Counted from the stretch's first letter, positions 53,057 to 61,265 are shown. The stretch: 64,000 nt of DNA from Spirochaetota bacterium (GCA_004297825.1 SCSX01000036.1:108680-172679), one strand, 5' to 3'. Notes: generated by a model not told the origin, from the sequence alone. Made by a program: numbers and translations.

Positions 53057-53626
53057 CTATTCCGTTTGATTTACCTTCTTTAGCATCTCTTCGACCTTTG
53101 GAATCACCTCGGCGCGGTCAAAGCTCCTTGCAGCGGTAAATTCGAAATCGGTTTGCCCGCCTTCGCGCGTCCATGAGTAGGTGACGAAGGCGACGAATTC
53201 ATTTTCCTTTTCCAGCGATTCTTCGCTGAGGATTGAATCGTACCTGTAATTCAGGGGGGATTTCGCAATTCCCTCGGCGTAGTACTTGGTGTGCAGGTAT
53301 AAGCCCTCCTGCGCGTACGCCGGGTAGATGGCGATCTTCGCGCCTGTCAAGTTCTTGTGCAGCCTGTCGCTGACGACGCGCAGCACCTCCACATTCAAAG
53401 AGTGTGTTTGAAAATCGGGAATTATTTTCGAGGATTCGCGCTTGTTGTAGCCGGGTATCTTAATGGACTCGCTGGCCATGAACGGCTTAAGCGGGCGCAC
53501 GACGAGTATCATGTCCGATAAGCGGACGAGTTGTTCGAGGGGAATGGTTCTGAGAAATACCTTGTTGCCGGGGGCGCTTGAAATGAACAAGAACAGAATG
53601 ATCATGATATATCTGAATACTATCAT
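53057..53626 (-). CDS. Unknown exported protein
   Basis: 189 residues from ATG 53626, with GGAG 6 bases upstream. Signal peptide (about 1-18: MIVFRYIMIILFLFISSAPG). Soluble beta-rich remainder with FLRTIPLEQLVRLSDMILVV, IAIYPAYAQEGLYLHTKYYA (partly quoted) and an acidic C-terminal helix. Periplasmic location predicted. No family recognised. Confidence 0.65.
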   Translation of the reverse strand: MIVFRYIMIILFLFISSAPGNKVFLRTIPLEQLVRLSDMILVVRPLKPFMASESIKIPGYNKRESSKIIPDFQTHSLNVEVLRVVSDRLHKNLTGAKIAIYPAYAQEGLYLHTKYYAEGIAKSPLNYRYDSILSEESLEKENEFVAFVTYSWTREGGQTDFEFTAARSFDRAEVIPKVEEMLKKVNQTE

Positions 53627-53948
53627 CGACTTCTCCTTTAGCAGCCGGGGAATCATGTCCTGGTCCATGGGGAAAATTCCTCCCACTGCGACTGTTTCCA
53701 AACTCTCACTTTCCGGAAAAAAACCGCCCAATGCGATTGAGTGCCTGGTGTGCGCCTCTTGAATGCCGTTACGTTTTTCATCATCTGCAGGATTTTAAAA
53801 TATTCAATGATTTTTATTATAGTATATTCGGCATACGGGTTATTTTGATGCATATTTGCCGTAATTTCACAAGGTGCCCTGCGTATGATTAAAGCTTGAC
53901 ACCGGTGAAAAAATAATTCGATATATTAATATCTGACGGTCATCCCCC
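53627..53948. other. Intergenic region, AT-rich, no supported gene
   Basis: 322 bases between divergent genes. TTGACA at 53896-53901 and an AT-rich palindrome (GATAT-ATTA-ATATC, 53920-53933) precede the small gene at 53949, but no -10 box lies at a normal distance. A longer frame upstream of 53626 has no ribosome-binding site. Nothing else seen. Confidence 0.5.
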
Positions 53949-54149
53949 ATGAAACGGAAAACTTCCATTGAATCCATAGTGCGTATTGTGGACCGCGACG
54001 ACGATGCCGCGGACCTGCGTTACTGGCTCGGTAAAACGCCCGAAGAAAGAATTGAGGCCGTTATACTACTCAGGGAACAGTACATGCGCTCCATCGGTTA
54101 TGACAAAGAGCCCGAAGTGGAACCGATCGTTACCTTCATCTTCACCTGA
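53949..54149 (+). CDS. Small conserved-looking protein, antitoxin-like
   Basis: 66 residues: VRIVDRDDDAADLRYWLGKT then PEERIEAVILLREQYMRSIG (both partly quoted). The DRDDD...YWLxKTPEERxxAVxxLRxQY pattern is that of a family of small proteins often placed beside nucleotidyltransferases; no such partner is present here. No membrane segment or signal. It may be an orphan half of a two-gene module. Confidence 0.6.
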   Translation: MKRKTSIESIVRIVDRDDDAADLRYWLGKTPEERIEAVILLREQYMRSIGYDKEPEVEPIVTFIFT

Positions 54150-54450
54150 CCATCATGCATAGAAGTTTTAATGAAATCCTTCGGTTATGTACAGGCTTGT
54201 GCGCAATCGCAGTGTTTCTACGCTCATGCCAGTCGTCACACATCGTCCGCCTGCGCGGGTAAGGGCCGGACATCAGCGGGGACGCCGCGGCCTCTTTAGC
54301 GGACACGGCCCGGGGAAGGCTCCCGTGCCCGTAAATATCCTTGTCCTTCCGGCGCAGGCCTTATATGATTGCCATACGATAAAGTCCGCATCCACTTTAA
54401 ACAAGCCCGCGGTCATACATAAGCCGGGTCGCTAAAGTAAAAGGAGTGCC
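54150..54450. other. Intergenic region, no supported gene
   Basis: 301 bases. Open frames here are short, lack a ribosome-binding site or have an odd composition. AAAGGAG at 54440-54446 is the ribosome-binding site of the next gene. Confidence 0.5.
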
Positions 54451-55308
54451 ATGAAAGGGATCCCGTTGTTGTGCATTTGCGTATGCCTCATAGCTTCCTT
54501 ACTGCCTTCGTGCACCTCGCTGGAGATGAAGTCGACCTTCAATAAAAACCGGACCTTTCCGCGATCCAAGAAGACTGTTTACGCAGCCGTTCTCAAATAC
54601 TGCCAGGAAAACGGATACGAGATCGAATCAAGCGATCCGGAAGCAGGGATAATCCGAACAAAATTCCGACAGAACGAGCTCGATTTCAAGGGGAGAGGCA
54701 AGAGCCTGCTATTTATGCTCGTGGAACAGTCCGCGTACCAGGTGAGGCTGGATATTGAATTCAAGTACACAATCAACCTCCTTCCTTCAGCTCAGACTAC
54801 AGACGCAGGGAGGGTATTCGAAGGCATCCGGGCGAGTATGGGGACGGAGGACATCGAGGGCTATCTCGCAGATAAGTATTCCGGCGAGAAGGACGACGCC
54901 ATCATCGTGTTCGATTTCAGCTCGGACGCGGTGAAGGAGTGGGATGCGCGAATCTCGATCAACGGATCTCCCGAAAAGGAGCTCAGGAGAAAACCGGGAG
55001 AATTATACGAAGTGAAGGTACCGGAGGGGACCGCTCAAATTCGATACCAGCTGATATCAAGGCTGGTAAAACAGGGAAATGGCTTGACCGTGTACCAGTC
55101 GGGGAACAGCTCGATCGGCCTGACCGACCACAAAACGCTCGACCTGCCGGTCAAAAAGGGCGAAACATCCAAGCTGCGCATCACAGAGGTCGGGCGCGGC
55201 GACAGCTGCACCTGCCTGGCGATCCCTTTTCTTATCCTGCTGCACGCGCACCAGCTTGACCTTGAGCTCGGCGACAAGTACGTGGACGTCGCATTCAAGG
55301 CGGAGTGA
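54451..55308 (+). CDS. Unknown lipoprotein
   Basis: 285 residues. Signal peptide with lipobox LPSC (Cys about 21). The body is alpha/beta: TVYAAVLKYCQENGYEIESS and GIIRTKFRQNELDFKGRG in the first half resemble small lipoprotein folds that repeat a beta-alpha-beta unit; the second half is beta-rich (ARISINGSPEKELRRKPGE, then PVKKGETSKLRI). It ends with the hydrophobic segment CTCLAIPFLILLHAHQLDLE, an unusual stretch for a soluble protein. No family recognised. Confidence 0.7.
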   Translation: MKGIPLLCICVCLIASLLPSCTSLEMKSTFNKNRTFPRSKKTVYAAVLKYCQENGYEIESSDPEAGIIRTKFRQNELDFKGRGKSLLFMLVEQSAYQVRLDIEFKYTINLLPSAQTTDAGRVFEGIRASMGTEDIEGYLADKYSGEKDDAIIVFDFSSDAVKEWDARISINGSPEKELRRKPGELYEVKVPEGTAQIRYQLISRLVKQGNGLTVYQSGNSSIGLTDHKTLDLPVKKGETSKLRITEVGRGDSCTCLAIPFLILLHAHQLDLELGDKYVDVAFKAE

Positions 55309-55370
55309 ACAGTCCCTCCTGGCACGCAAAAGTTCTTGTCACCCGCCCGCAATTCCCCTACCATCCGCCC

Positions 55371-56186
55371 ATGAGCCTTTCCCCCGACATCATGACAAAG
55401 CTCGCATTCCTGAAGGAGCTCATCCGCGCCTGTGAAAGCGCGCTCGTCGCCTTTTCCGGCGGTGTGGACAGCGCGCTCGTGCTTGCCGTTGCGCGCGAGG
55501 CGCTGGGGGGGCGCGTCCTCGCGGTTACGGCCGTATCGGACCTCCACGCGCCGGAAGAGCGCGGCATGGCCGAGGAGATCGCCCAAATCCTGGGGGTTCG
55601 TCATGAGGTGGCGCCGATAGACCTCCTGGCCGTAGACTGCGTGAGGGCCAACACGCGGGACCGCTGCTATCATTGCAAGAAGGAGATTTTTTCCGGACTC
55701 ATCGAGCGTGCGCGCGCCGAACGCCTCGCCTGCGTGCTGGACGGAACCAACGCCGACGACGAAGGGGCGTATCGGCCCGGGAAGAGGGCGCTTGCGGAGC
55801 TCGGGGTAAAAAGCCCCTTGCGGGATGCGGGGCTTTCCAAGGACGAGGTGCGGGAGCTCGCGCGCATGTATGGCCTGCCCTCGCACGACCGGCCCGCGGC
55901 GCCGTGCCTGGCGACGCGCATCCCCTATGGGACAGCGTTATCGGCGGATATATTAAAGAGGATTGGCCTCGCGGAGAAGCTTCTCCATGAGCGGGGATTT
56001 CGCGTGTGTCGGGTGAGGGTGCACGGCGACGTCGCGCGCATCGAGGTTCCGCGGGCGGACATGCCGGCGTTCCTGGACGGGGATTTCGCAGATGCGCTCA
56101 CGCGGGATTTCAGGGGGCTGGGGTTCGCATACATCGCGCTGGACATCCGGGGCTTCCGCTCGGGAAGCATGGACGAAACCGGGTAA
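55371..56186 (+). CDS. larE: LarE-type ATP-dependent sacrificial sulfur transferase
   Basis: 271 residues. PP-loop ATPase core: FSGGVDSALVLAVAREAL (partly quoted), RCYHCKKEIF, LDGTNADDEG. Cys179 in PCLATRIPYG corresponds to the sacrificial cysteine (Cys176 in Lactobacillus plantarum LarE), which donates sulfur in making the nickel-pincer NPN cofactor of lactate racemase. larA, larB and larC are not in the window. It could serve another enzyme or lie apart from the rest of the pathway. Start 55371 or 55392; upstream ATG 55305 overlaps the previous gene. Confidence 0.88.
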   Translation: MSLSPDIMTKLAFLKELIRACESALVAFSGGVDSALVLAVAREALGGRVLAVTAVSDLHAPEERGMAEEIAQILGVRHEVAPIDLLAVDCVRANTRDRCYHCKKEIFSGLIERARAERLACVLDGTNADDEGAYRPGKRALAELGVKSPLRDAGLSKDEVRELARMYGLPSHDRPAAPCLATRIPYGTALSADILKRIGLAEKLLHERGFRVCRVRVHGDVARIEVPRADMPAFLDGDFADALTRDFRGLGFAYIALDIRGFRSGSMDETG

Positions 56187-56271
56187 AGGCCTGAGAACGT
56201 TATATTGAGCAGCATTGGAATCCGGTTTTGACAAAAAACATCGATTAATAGGAAAATCGTTAAATAATTTA

Positions 56272-56300
56272 TTGACCGTATCACTGGTATCCGGTATACT
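56272..56300 (+). promoter_or_regulatory. Promoter of the metal-handling locus
   Basis: TTGACC (56272-56277), 17 bases, TATACT (56295-56300). Five of six bases match in each box. Leader about 68 bases. Confidence 0.6.
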
Positions 56301-56374
56301 CTACCATATTGATAGAATTACTGGGCTTTAGCGACTTATTTTGTACAGCCCGTGTCAATAGCAGTGAATGAACC

Positions 56375-56791
56375 ATGCAAAACGAAAGAATGACATTACT
56401 GGCAAAAGCTTTGATTTTCATCTTTCTCGCAACCGCTGTCCTTGCCGGCGGTGTGTGCACCGACGGCGCATGCGCAATGAAGTGTAGTGCTGCGTCGGGA
56501 GACAGCATTGCTTCTTCGATGGCCCATGCATCGCAGGGGAGCATATCGAAACCATGCTGCTGTTCCGGGGAACAATCGTTTTGCGCGGGAACCGGCCGGG
56601 AAATCGCCACTATTTCTGTTGTCCCCGCGGAGAAAAAATTCGTAATATCGTCTCAGGCACAGAAATTCTGCGCGCTTCACGGCCGGGAGAATCCCTTTTC
56701 CACGATCGGGCTCATGAGCATGGTACCGGTCCGGACCATTCCGGCGTCGGCTCCGCCCCTTTACCTGCAGTACAACGCCTTTATCTGCTGA
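56375..56791 (+). CDS. Cysteine-rich exported protein
   Basis: 138 residues. Signal peptide or N-terminal helix (about 8-26). Then Cys-rich motifs: GVCTDGACAMKCS (about 26-38) and KPCCCSGEQSFCAG (about 59-72), with a later FCALHG. The arrangement suggests metal binding. It has its own promoter and is the first gene of a run that leads to heavy-metal efflux genes. No family recognised; not a metallothionein by length. Confidence 0.65.
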   Translation: MQNERMTLLAKALIFIFLATAVLAGGVCTDGACAMKCSAASGDSIASSMAHASQGSISKPCCCSGEQSFCAGTGREIATISVVPAEKKFVISSQAQKFCALHGRENPFSTIGLMSMVPVRTIPASAPPLYLQYNAFIC

Positions 56792-56917
56792 TTTAACAAC
56801 CACGAAATTTGATTTGTTCCGGGCTGTCGAAAACGACATTCCCCTGGCGTTGCGCGCATTGGATTCCAGGGAGAAGACCGGCTGCCGGTTATGACTGATC
56901 GCAGGGGGAATTACGCG

Positions 56918-57523
56918 ATGAACGCAAAAAGGAAATGGGACCGCACCTCGTATTTTTACGATCTATGGGCCGCACCCATGGAGATGATGGGCGGCCGCGA
57001 GTGGAGGCCCATGCTCTTCTCCGAATTGCCCGGGGGACGGATTCTGGAAATCGGTGTCGGGACGGGAGTGAATTTCGAATACTACCCGGACGGAGCGCGC
57101 GACTATACCGGGATTGATATCAGCCCTAAAATGCTCGCGAAGGCGCGTGCGCGCGCGGACAGGCTCGGCAAGAAAATCGAGCTTCTGGAAATGGACGCGG
57201 GCGATCTTAAATTTCCCGACAATTCCTTCGATGCCGTATTCACCACCTGCGTCTTGTGCTCGGTGCCCGACGCGATTGGCGCGCTCCGTGAAATGAGGAG
57301 GGTGCTGAAAAAGGACGGCACGGCGATTTTCCTGGAGCACATGCGGCCCGACAAGGGACTGCTGGGGATCGTGTTCGATATGATGAATCCCCTCACCTCG
57401 CGGCTCATTGGCTTTAACGTCAACAGGCGTACGGTCGGGCATATCAGGGAGGCGGGATTCGGAATCATCGAGGAGCGGCATCTGCTGCGGGATATTTTCA
57501 GGTATTTAAAGGCGAGGCCGTGA
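56918..57523 (+). CDS. SAM-dependent methyltransferase, class I
   Basis: 201 residues from ATG 56918 (ATG 56891 possible). UbiE/COQ5-like: RILEIGVGTGVNFEYY (motif I, about 43), YTGIDISPKML, FDAVFTTCVLCSVPDAI, LLKKDGTAIFLEH-like motif III. Family members methylate quinones, lipids or, in metal loci, arsenic species; the ArsM cysteines are not present. Substrate unknown. Second gene of the metal-handling locus. Confidence 0.83.
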   Translation: MNAKRKWDRTSYFYDLWAAPMEMMGGREWRPMLFSELPGGRILEIGVGTGVNFEYYPDGARDYTGIDISPKMLAKARARADRLGKKIELLEMDAGDLKFPDNSFDAVFTTCVLCSVPDAIGALREMRRVLKKDGTAIFLEHMRPDKGLLGIVFDMMNPLTSRLIGFNVNRRTVGHIREAGFGIIEERHLLRDIFRYLKARP

Positions 57524-57567
57524 AATCCGGGCAGGGATAAAATCCATTCGAAGGCAGGGGGTATGAT

Positions 57568-57675
57568 ATGTGTTGTGTCGCGATTTTCATAGTGGCGGTT
57601 CTTATTACCGCGGTTTCATCGGTCCTGGGATTAATAGGGGGAATATTCTTTAGGGAAAGGAGGGAAACTAAATGA
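57568..57675 (+). CDS. 35-residue membrane microprotein
   Basis: ATG 57568 with AGGGGG 7 bases upstream; stop TGA at 57673 overlaps the next ATG (ATGA). One helix (about 4-28: VAIFIVAVLITAVSSVLGLI) flanked by MCC and a basic tail RERRETK. The orientation and strong ribosome-binding site support real translation; coupling with the barrel gene is clear. Too short for usual gene callers. Confidence 0.6.
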   Translation: MCCVAIFIVAVLITAVSSVLGLIGGIFFRERRETK

Positions 57676-58250
57676 AAAAGCTTTTCGTGTGTATGGTAAT
57701 AATGCTCATGGCTGTTCCGGGCATTGCCGAACAGGACACGCTCATCAAGGGTGACGCGGAATACGGCGGGTATATCGGACCCGAAGCGCGGTATACGATC
57801 ATTAACGGCGAGGGTGGTTTTCTCATGGGCGCCCGCGCGGGTTTGATCTACAACCATTTCTTCTCTCTGGGGATCGCGGGGTACGGGCTGGCCAGTAACG
57901 TGGACGCCGACAGTCCCTACGGCGATCGTAACCTCATGATGGGTTATTACGGGCTTGTCCCTGAGTATGTCTTCAACCCCGGAAGGATCGTCAATGTTGC
58001 CCTTTCCGCACTTATCGGCGGGGGCGGGGTGCGGGTGAACGACCCCGCGACCGGGAATATGAATCACAACATGGATGCCTTCTTCGCGGCGGAGCCGCAG
58101 CTTTCGTTCTACGTGAACGTGGTGAAGTATTTCCGCGTGGGCGTGGGAGCCGGTTACCGGTTTACCCGCGGCGTCGACAGGAAAGGACTGAGCGATTCCG
58201 AGGCGGGGGGCTTTACCGCCGGTCTTGCGCTTCAATTCGGGGTGTTCTGA
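57672..58250 (+). CDS. Small outer-membrane beta-barrel protein
   Basis: 192 residues. AAAGGAGGG before ATG 57672. Signal peptide (about 1-19, ending GIA). Amphipathic beta strands follow (YGGYIGPEARYTIINGEG, MGARAGLIYNHFFSLGIAGY, ending AGLALQFGVF with C-terminal Phe), the pattern of an 8-strand barrel. Coupled to the microprotein upstream and one base from the HD-GYP gene. Function unknown. Confidence 0.75.
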   Translation: MKKLFVCMVIMLMAVPGIAEQDTLIKGDAEYGGYIGPEARYTIINGEGGFLMGARAGLIYNHFFSLGIAGYGLASNVDADSPYGDRNLMMGYYGLVPEYVFNPGRIVNVALSALIGGGGVRVNDPATGNMNHNMDAFFAAEPQLSFYVNVVKYFRVGVGAGYRFTRGVDRKGLSDSEAGGFTAGLALQFGVF

Positions 58251-58251
58251 C

Positions 58252-59373
58252 ATGACGGTGTTTGGGCTACACTATAAGCTGTCATCAGGATGGGCGGGGA
58301 AGGGGACATGGAATCTCCTTTCCGCGATCGCTGCCATCCTGGGGGTTTTCCTGTTCCAGTCTTCCGCGGTTCTGTACTTCCCCCAGTACCACGATTTGCT
58401 GAGGCATTTATATTACATGCCGATAATCCTGTCCGCGTACCTCCTGGGGCCGCGCTTCGGCGTATTCTTCGGATTACTGTCCGCCGTCGGCTCATCCGCT
58501 CACATTGCCATGCATGGCCGCGTGATGTATATTGATCTGGTATTACAGGCGTCAATTTTTTGTGTCACCGGCGCGCTGATCGGTTATCTTTCCAGCGAAG
58601 AGAAGAGGAAAAGCAGCCTTCTCGAATCCTCGAAAATGGATTTTCTTAAAGGCCTGAGCGCTGCGCTCGACGCGCGCGATACCTACACGGAAGGCCATTC
58701 ACTGCGGGTTGCGGGCATCGCGCGCGAGATCGGAAAAGAGCTGCGGATGAGCGAGGACGCGCTTGGCGCGCTGTACCAGGCGGGCATTATTCACGATATC
58801 GGCAAGATCGGGATCCCGGATGCGATCTTAAAGAAAGAAGGGAAGCTTACACAGGAGGAGTACGCGCTTATAAAAACCCACACGCGTATCGGCGCAGCGA
58901 TCGTACGCGACGTGGAGGCGTTCAGGACGGCCGTCGCAGGGGTGAAATCGCACCATGAACGATACGACGGCAGCGGTTACCCGGAGGGGCTCAGGGGAGA
59001 AGACATTCCCCCGGACGCGCGCATCATCGCCGTCGCCGATGCTTTTGACGCGATGACCTCCGTCCGGGTATACAACCGGAGAAAGGATACCGGCGCCGCC
59101 CTTGAAGAGATCGAGAGGGGCGCGGGAAACCAGTTCGATCCGGGGGTCGTGCGTGCATTTAGAAATGTCGCAGGGAGGCTGGATATGGAAAAGCTTGAGG
59201 GGGTTGCCGTCGATCCGGTGTGCCGCATGAAGGTGAACCCGGCCACGGCGCCGGCGTCGTTCGAGTACAAGGGGACCGTCTACTATTTTTGTTCCCGGGA
59301 GTGCGGGGAGTCTTTCACCGCGTTCCCTGAAAAATATGTTTCGGATGCGCGTTCGTCGCCTGATAATTTGTAG
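58252..59373 (+). CDS. Membrane HD-GYP phosphodiesterase fused to YHS domain
   Basis: 373 residues. N-terminal four hydrophobic helices (about 15-112, MASE-like). HD-GYP domain (about 130-310): GHSLRVAGIAREIGKEL, IIHDIGKIGIPDAIL, HHERYDGSGYPEGLRGEDIP; all motifs for c-di-GMP hydrolysis are present. C-terminal YHS domain (about 318-360): VDPVCRMKV, FEYKGTVYYFCSRECGESF, FPEKY. YHS domains bind soft metals such as copper. This fusion is unusual and suggests that metal binding controls c-di-GMP turnover. Between a barrel protein and a paralogous lipoprotein in the metal locus. Confidence 0.88.
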   Translation: MTVFGLHYKLSSGWAGKGTWNLLSAIAAILGVFLFQSSAVLYFPQYHDLLRHLYYMPIILSAYLLGPRFGVFFGLLSAVGSSAHIAMHGRVMYIDLVLQASIFCVTGALIGYLSSEEKRKSSLLESSKMDFLKGLSAALDARDTYTEGHSLRVAGIAREIGKELRMSEDALGALYQAGIIHDIGKIGIPDAILKKEGKLTQEEYALIKTHTRIGAAIVRDVEAFRTAVAGVKSHHERYDGSGYPEGLRGEDIPPDARIIAVADAFDAMTSVRVYNRRKDTGAALEEIERGAGNQFDPGVVRAFRNVAGRLDMEKLEGVAVDPVCRMKVNPATAPASFEYKGTVYYFCSRECGESFTAFPEKYVSDARSSPDNL

Positions 59374-59408
59374 ACCCGGGCCGAGACGAAATAACAAGGA
59401 GGAGAATG

Positions 59409-59786
59409 ATGAAGAAATCCATTTTGATTACCATGATGCTTATAGGCGTCATCGCGGCAGGATCCGTAACGGGCTGCATAGGGGTCCGCAAAGGGTACCA
59501 CACGTACATCATGCGCGGGATGATTCTCGAAGTGTCCGATAAGGACGTGTATCTCTGTATCGGAAGTTATGACGGCGCGCAGGTGGGCCAGGAATACGAG
59601 GTATTCAGAAACATACCCGAAGGAACCGTGTCCGGGCCCCGAAGCGCGACCGCCTATTACAAGAAGGAAAAATCCGGAGCGGTAAAGATCGTCGAAATCG
59701 TCGACGTGCATTACGCCAGGGCGGTCGTGATTTCGGGTATCGCGGAGAAATATTCGGTGGTAGAGCTGGAGAGAACGATCAATTGA
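59409..59786 (+). CDS. Small lipoprotein, paralogue of the gene at 60625
   Basis: 125 residues. GGAGGAG upstream of tandem ATGs (59406, 59409). Lipobox VTGC (Cys about 23). Core: YHTYIMRGMILEVSDKDVYL, CIGSYDGAQVGQEYEVF, then VDVHYARAVVISGIAEKY. The pattern YHxYIMRGxIL..VxLCIGxxDGAxVGQExEV is shared with the lipoprotein at 60625. A conserved Cys lies in the middle. No family recognised; outer-leaflet anchoring predicted. Confidence 0.72.
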   Translation: MKKSILITMMLIGVIAAGSVTGCIGVRKGYHTYIMRGMILEVSDKDVYLCIGSYDGAQVGQEYEVFRNIPEGTVSGPRSATAYYKKEKSGAVKIVEIVDVHYARAVVISGIAEKYSVVELERTIN

Positions 59787-59856
59787 ATAAATTCGGTGCT
59801 CGATCGAATGCGGCACGTCGGGCAGGGAATCGTGACATCGTAAGGAAGGTTGAAAA

Positions 59857-59889
59857 ATGAAGCGGGTACGAAAAAATGAAACACGATAA
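59857..59889 (+). CDS. 10-codon mini-ORF overlapping methyltransferase start
   Basis: ATG 59857 follows AAGGAAGG (59842-59849), a much stronger ribosome-binding site than that of the methyltransferase. The frame MKRVRKNETR stops at 59889, and the methyltransferase ATG (59876) lies inside it. It looks like a coupling peptide or leader. Confidence 0.35.
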   Translation: MKRVRKNETR

Positions 59890-60541
59890 GAACAATCATG
59901 AAGGCTATATCTACGCCCTGCGCTTTAAATGGCTGACCGCGGTATACGATTTATTCGTGGGGGCCACCATGCGGGAAAGGCGGTTCAAGTCCGCGCTTAT
60001 ACGCCAGGCGCACATCCGGGAGGGGAGCACGATCCTCGACGTGGGGTGCGGCACGGCGACGCTTACGGTGATGATCAAGAACGCGCATCCCGATGCCACG
60101 GTGTACGGTGTGGACGGGGACCCGGCAATACTGGCGAGGGCCGCCGATAAAGCTTCGAGGGAGGGGGTGCAGCTTTCCTTCAAGGAAGCGATGTCGGACT
60201 CGTTGCCGTATCCGGACGGGCATTTCGACCGGGTCTTTTCCAGCCTCATGTTCCATCATCTCACGACGGATAAAAAGGTCGCGACGTTGAAAGAGATTTA
60301 CCGGGTCCTGAAAAAGGGTGGAGCGCTCTTCATCGCCGATTTCGGCAGGCCGTCGAATCTCATGATGAAAATCATTTTTTCGATTATCCGCATTCTGGAC
60401 AGCCCTGAGACGACGCTGGACAACGTGAAGGGGCTCATCCCGGCGCGCATGGAATCCGCGGGGTTCAAAGAGGTCGCGGTCACGTACTCGCTGAACACCG
60501 TCTTTGGAACCGTATGTTTTTACAGGGGGGAGAAACGTTGA
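59876..60541 (+). CDS. SAM-dependent class I methyltransferase
   Basis: 221 residues. Motif I TILDVGCGTATLTVMI (about 48), YGVDGDPAILARA, FDRVFSSLMFHHL and LKKGGALFIADFG. UbiE-like. The start at 59876 is inside a mini-ORF with a better ribosome-binding site, so translation may be coupled. Flanked by two paralogous lipoproteins. Substrate unknown. Confidence 0.83.
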   Translation: MKHDKNNHEGYIYALRFKWLTAVYDLFVGATMRERRFKSALIRQAHIREGSTILDVGCGTATLTVMIKNAHPDATVYGVDGDPAILARAADKASREGVQLSFKEAMSDSLPYPDGHFDRVFSSLMFHHLTTDKKVATLKEIYRVLKKGGALFIADFGRPSNLMMKIIFSIIRILDSPETTLDNVKGLIPARMESAGFKEVAVTYSLNTVFGTVCFYRGEKR

Positions 60542-60624
60542 TCATGGGGCGGTATCGGACAATTTAGATTTTGCGTTTGAATGATTAGAAAAACGGAACG
60601 GTTTTCCGGAGAGGAGGAGAGATC

Positions 60625-60999
60625 ATGATTGGATTGAAATACGGGGTGGTACCGCTGGTGCTGGGGGCGTTATTGATCGCGTGGCCGGCCGGGTGCAATC
60701 GCGCCGACAAGGCCTACCACAAGTATATCATGCGGGGCGCGATACTCGACGCCAGGGGAAACGAGGTGGACCTCTGCATCGGCACGAGGGACGGCGCGAA
60801 GGTGGGACAGGAGCTGGAGGTGTACGCCATCGAGGGGCGCGTCACACGCGCAAACCCGAGTGCCGTTCCCGAATACCGGAGGATAAAAACCGGGGTGGTT
60901 CGTATAACGGCGATCTACGACGAGCATTATGCGCAAGCCGTAATCGTCTCCGGGAAAGCCGAAAAGAACGCGATGGCGGAAATCGAAATACATGAATAG
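60625..60999 (+). CDS. Small lipoprotein, paralogue of the gene at 59409
   Basis: 124 residues. GGAGAGGAGGAGA before the ATG. Signal peptide with lipobox PAGC (Cys about 24). YHKYIMRGAILDARGNEVDL, CIGTRDGAKVGQELEVY and DEHYAQAVIVSGKAEKN match the gene at 59409 over the whole mature part. Duplicate genes in the same locus, separated by a methyltransferase, suggest related but distinct roles. No known family. Confidence 0.72.
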   Translation: MIGLKYGVVPLVLGALLIAWPAGCNRADKAYHKYIMRGAILDARGNEVDLCIGTRDGAKVGQELEVYAIEGRVTRANPSAVPEYRRIKTGVVRITAIYDEHYAQAVIVSGKAEKNAMAEIEIHE

Positions 61000-61060
61000 A
61001 CTAAATAAGGGCCGGAACGCCGGGCGAAAGCACTGGTATAAATTTGAAGGAGCGATTCAC

Positions 61061-61186
61061 ATGAAAAAACTCGTTATCGCGGTATTGATACTCACTGCAC
61101 TGGGGACGGTCGCGGGATGCTCGTCGACGCCGGACGGACACTCAGACAGTCACGGCGATCACCAGTCGGGGCACGGGTGCCATTAA
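61061..61186 (+). CDS. Short His-rich lipoprotein
   Basis: 41 residues from ATG 61061, with AAGGAG upstream. Lipobox VAGC (Cys about 20) then a short tail with six His, GHSDSHGDHQSGHGCH, suited to metal binding. It lies between the second small lipoprotein and the YHS lipoprotein. Confidence 0.65.
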   Translation: MKKLVIAVLILTALGTVAGCSSTPDGHSDSHGDHQSGHGCH

Positions 61187-61265
61187 AGATTGACTAATGT
61201 CGTCAAGGGGAGTAGTTTATAAATCTGTCGGCGCAAGGCGCCGCAAAAAATCCAGGAGAATCCAT

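Noticed and set aside
54187..54435. An 82-codon open frame in the gap before the lipoprotein gene
   Set aside because: No ribosome-binding site, Arg/Pro-rich translation with no match; likely non-coding.
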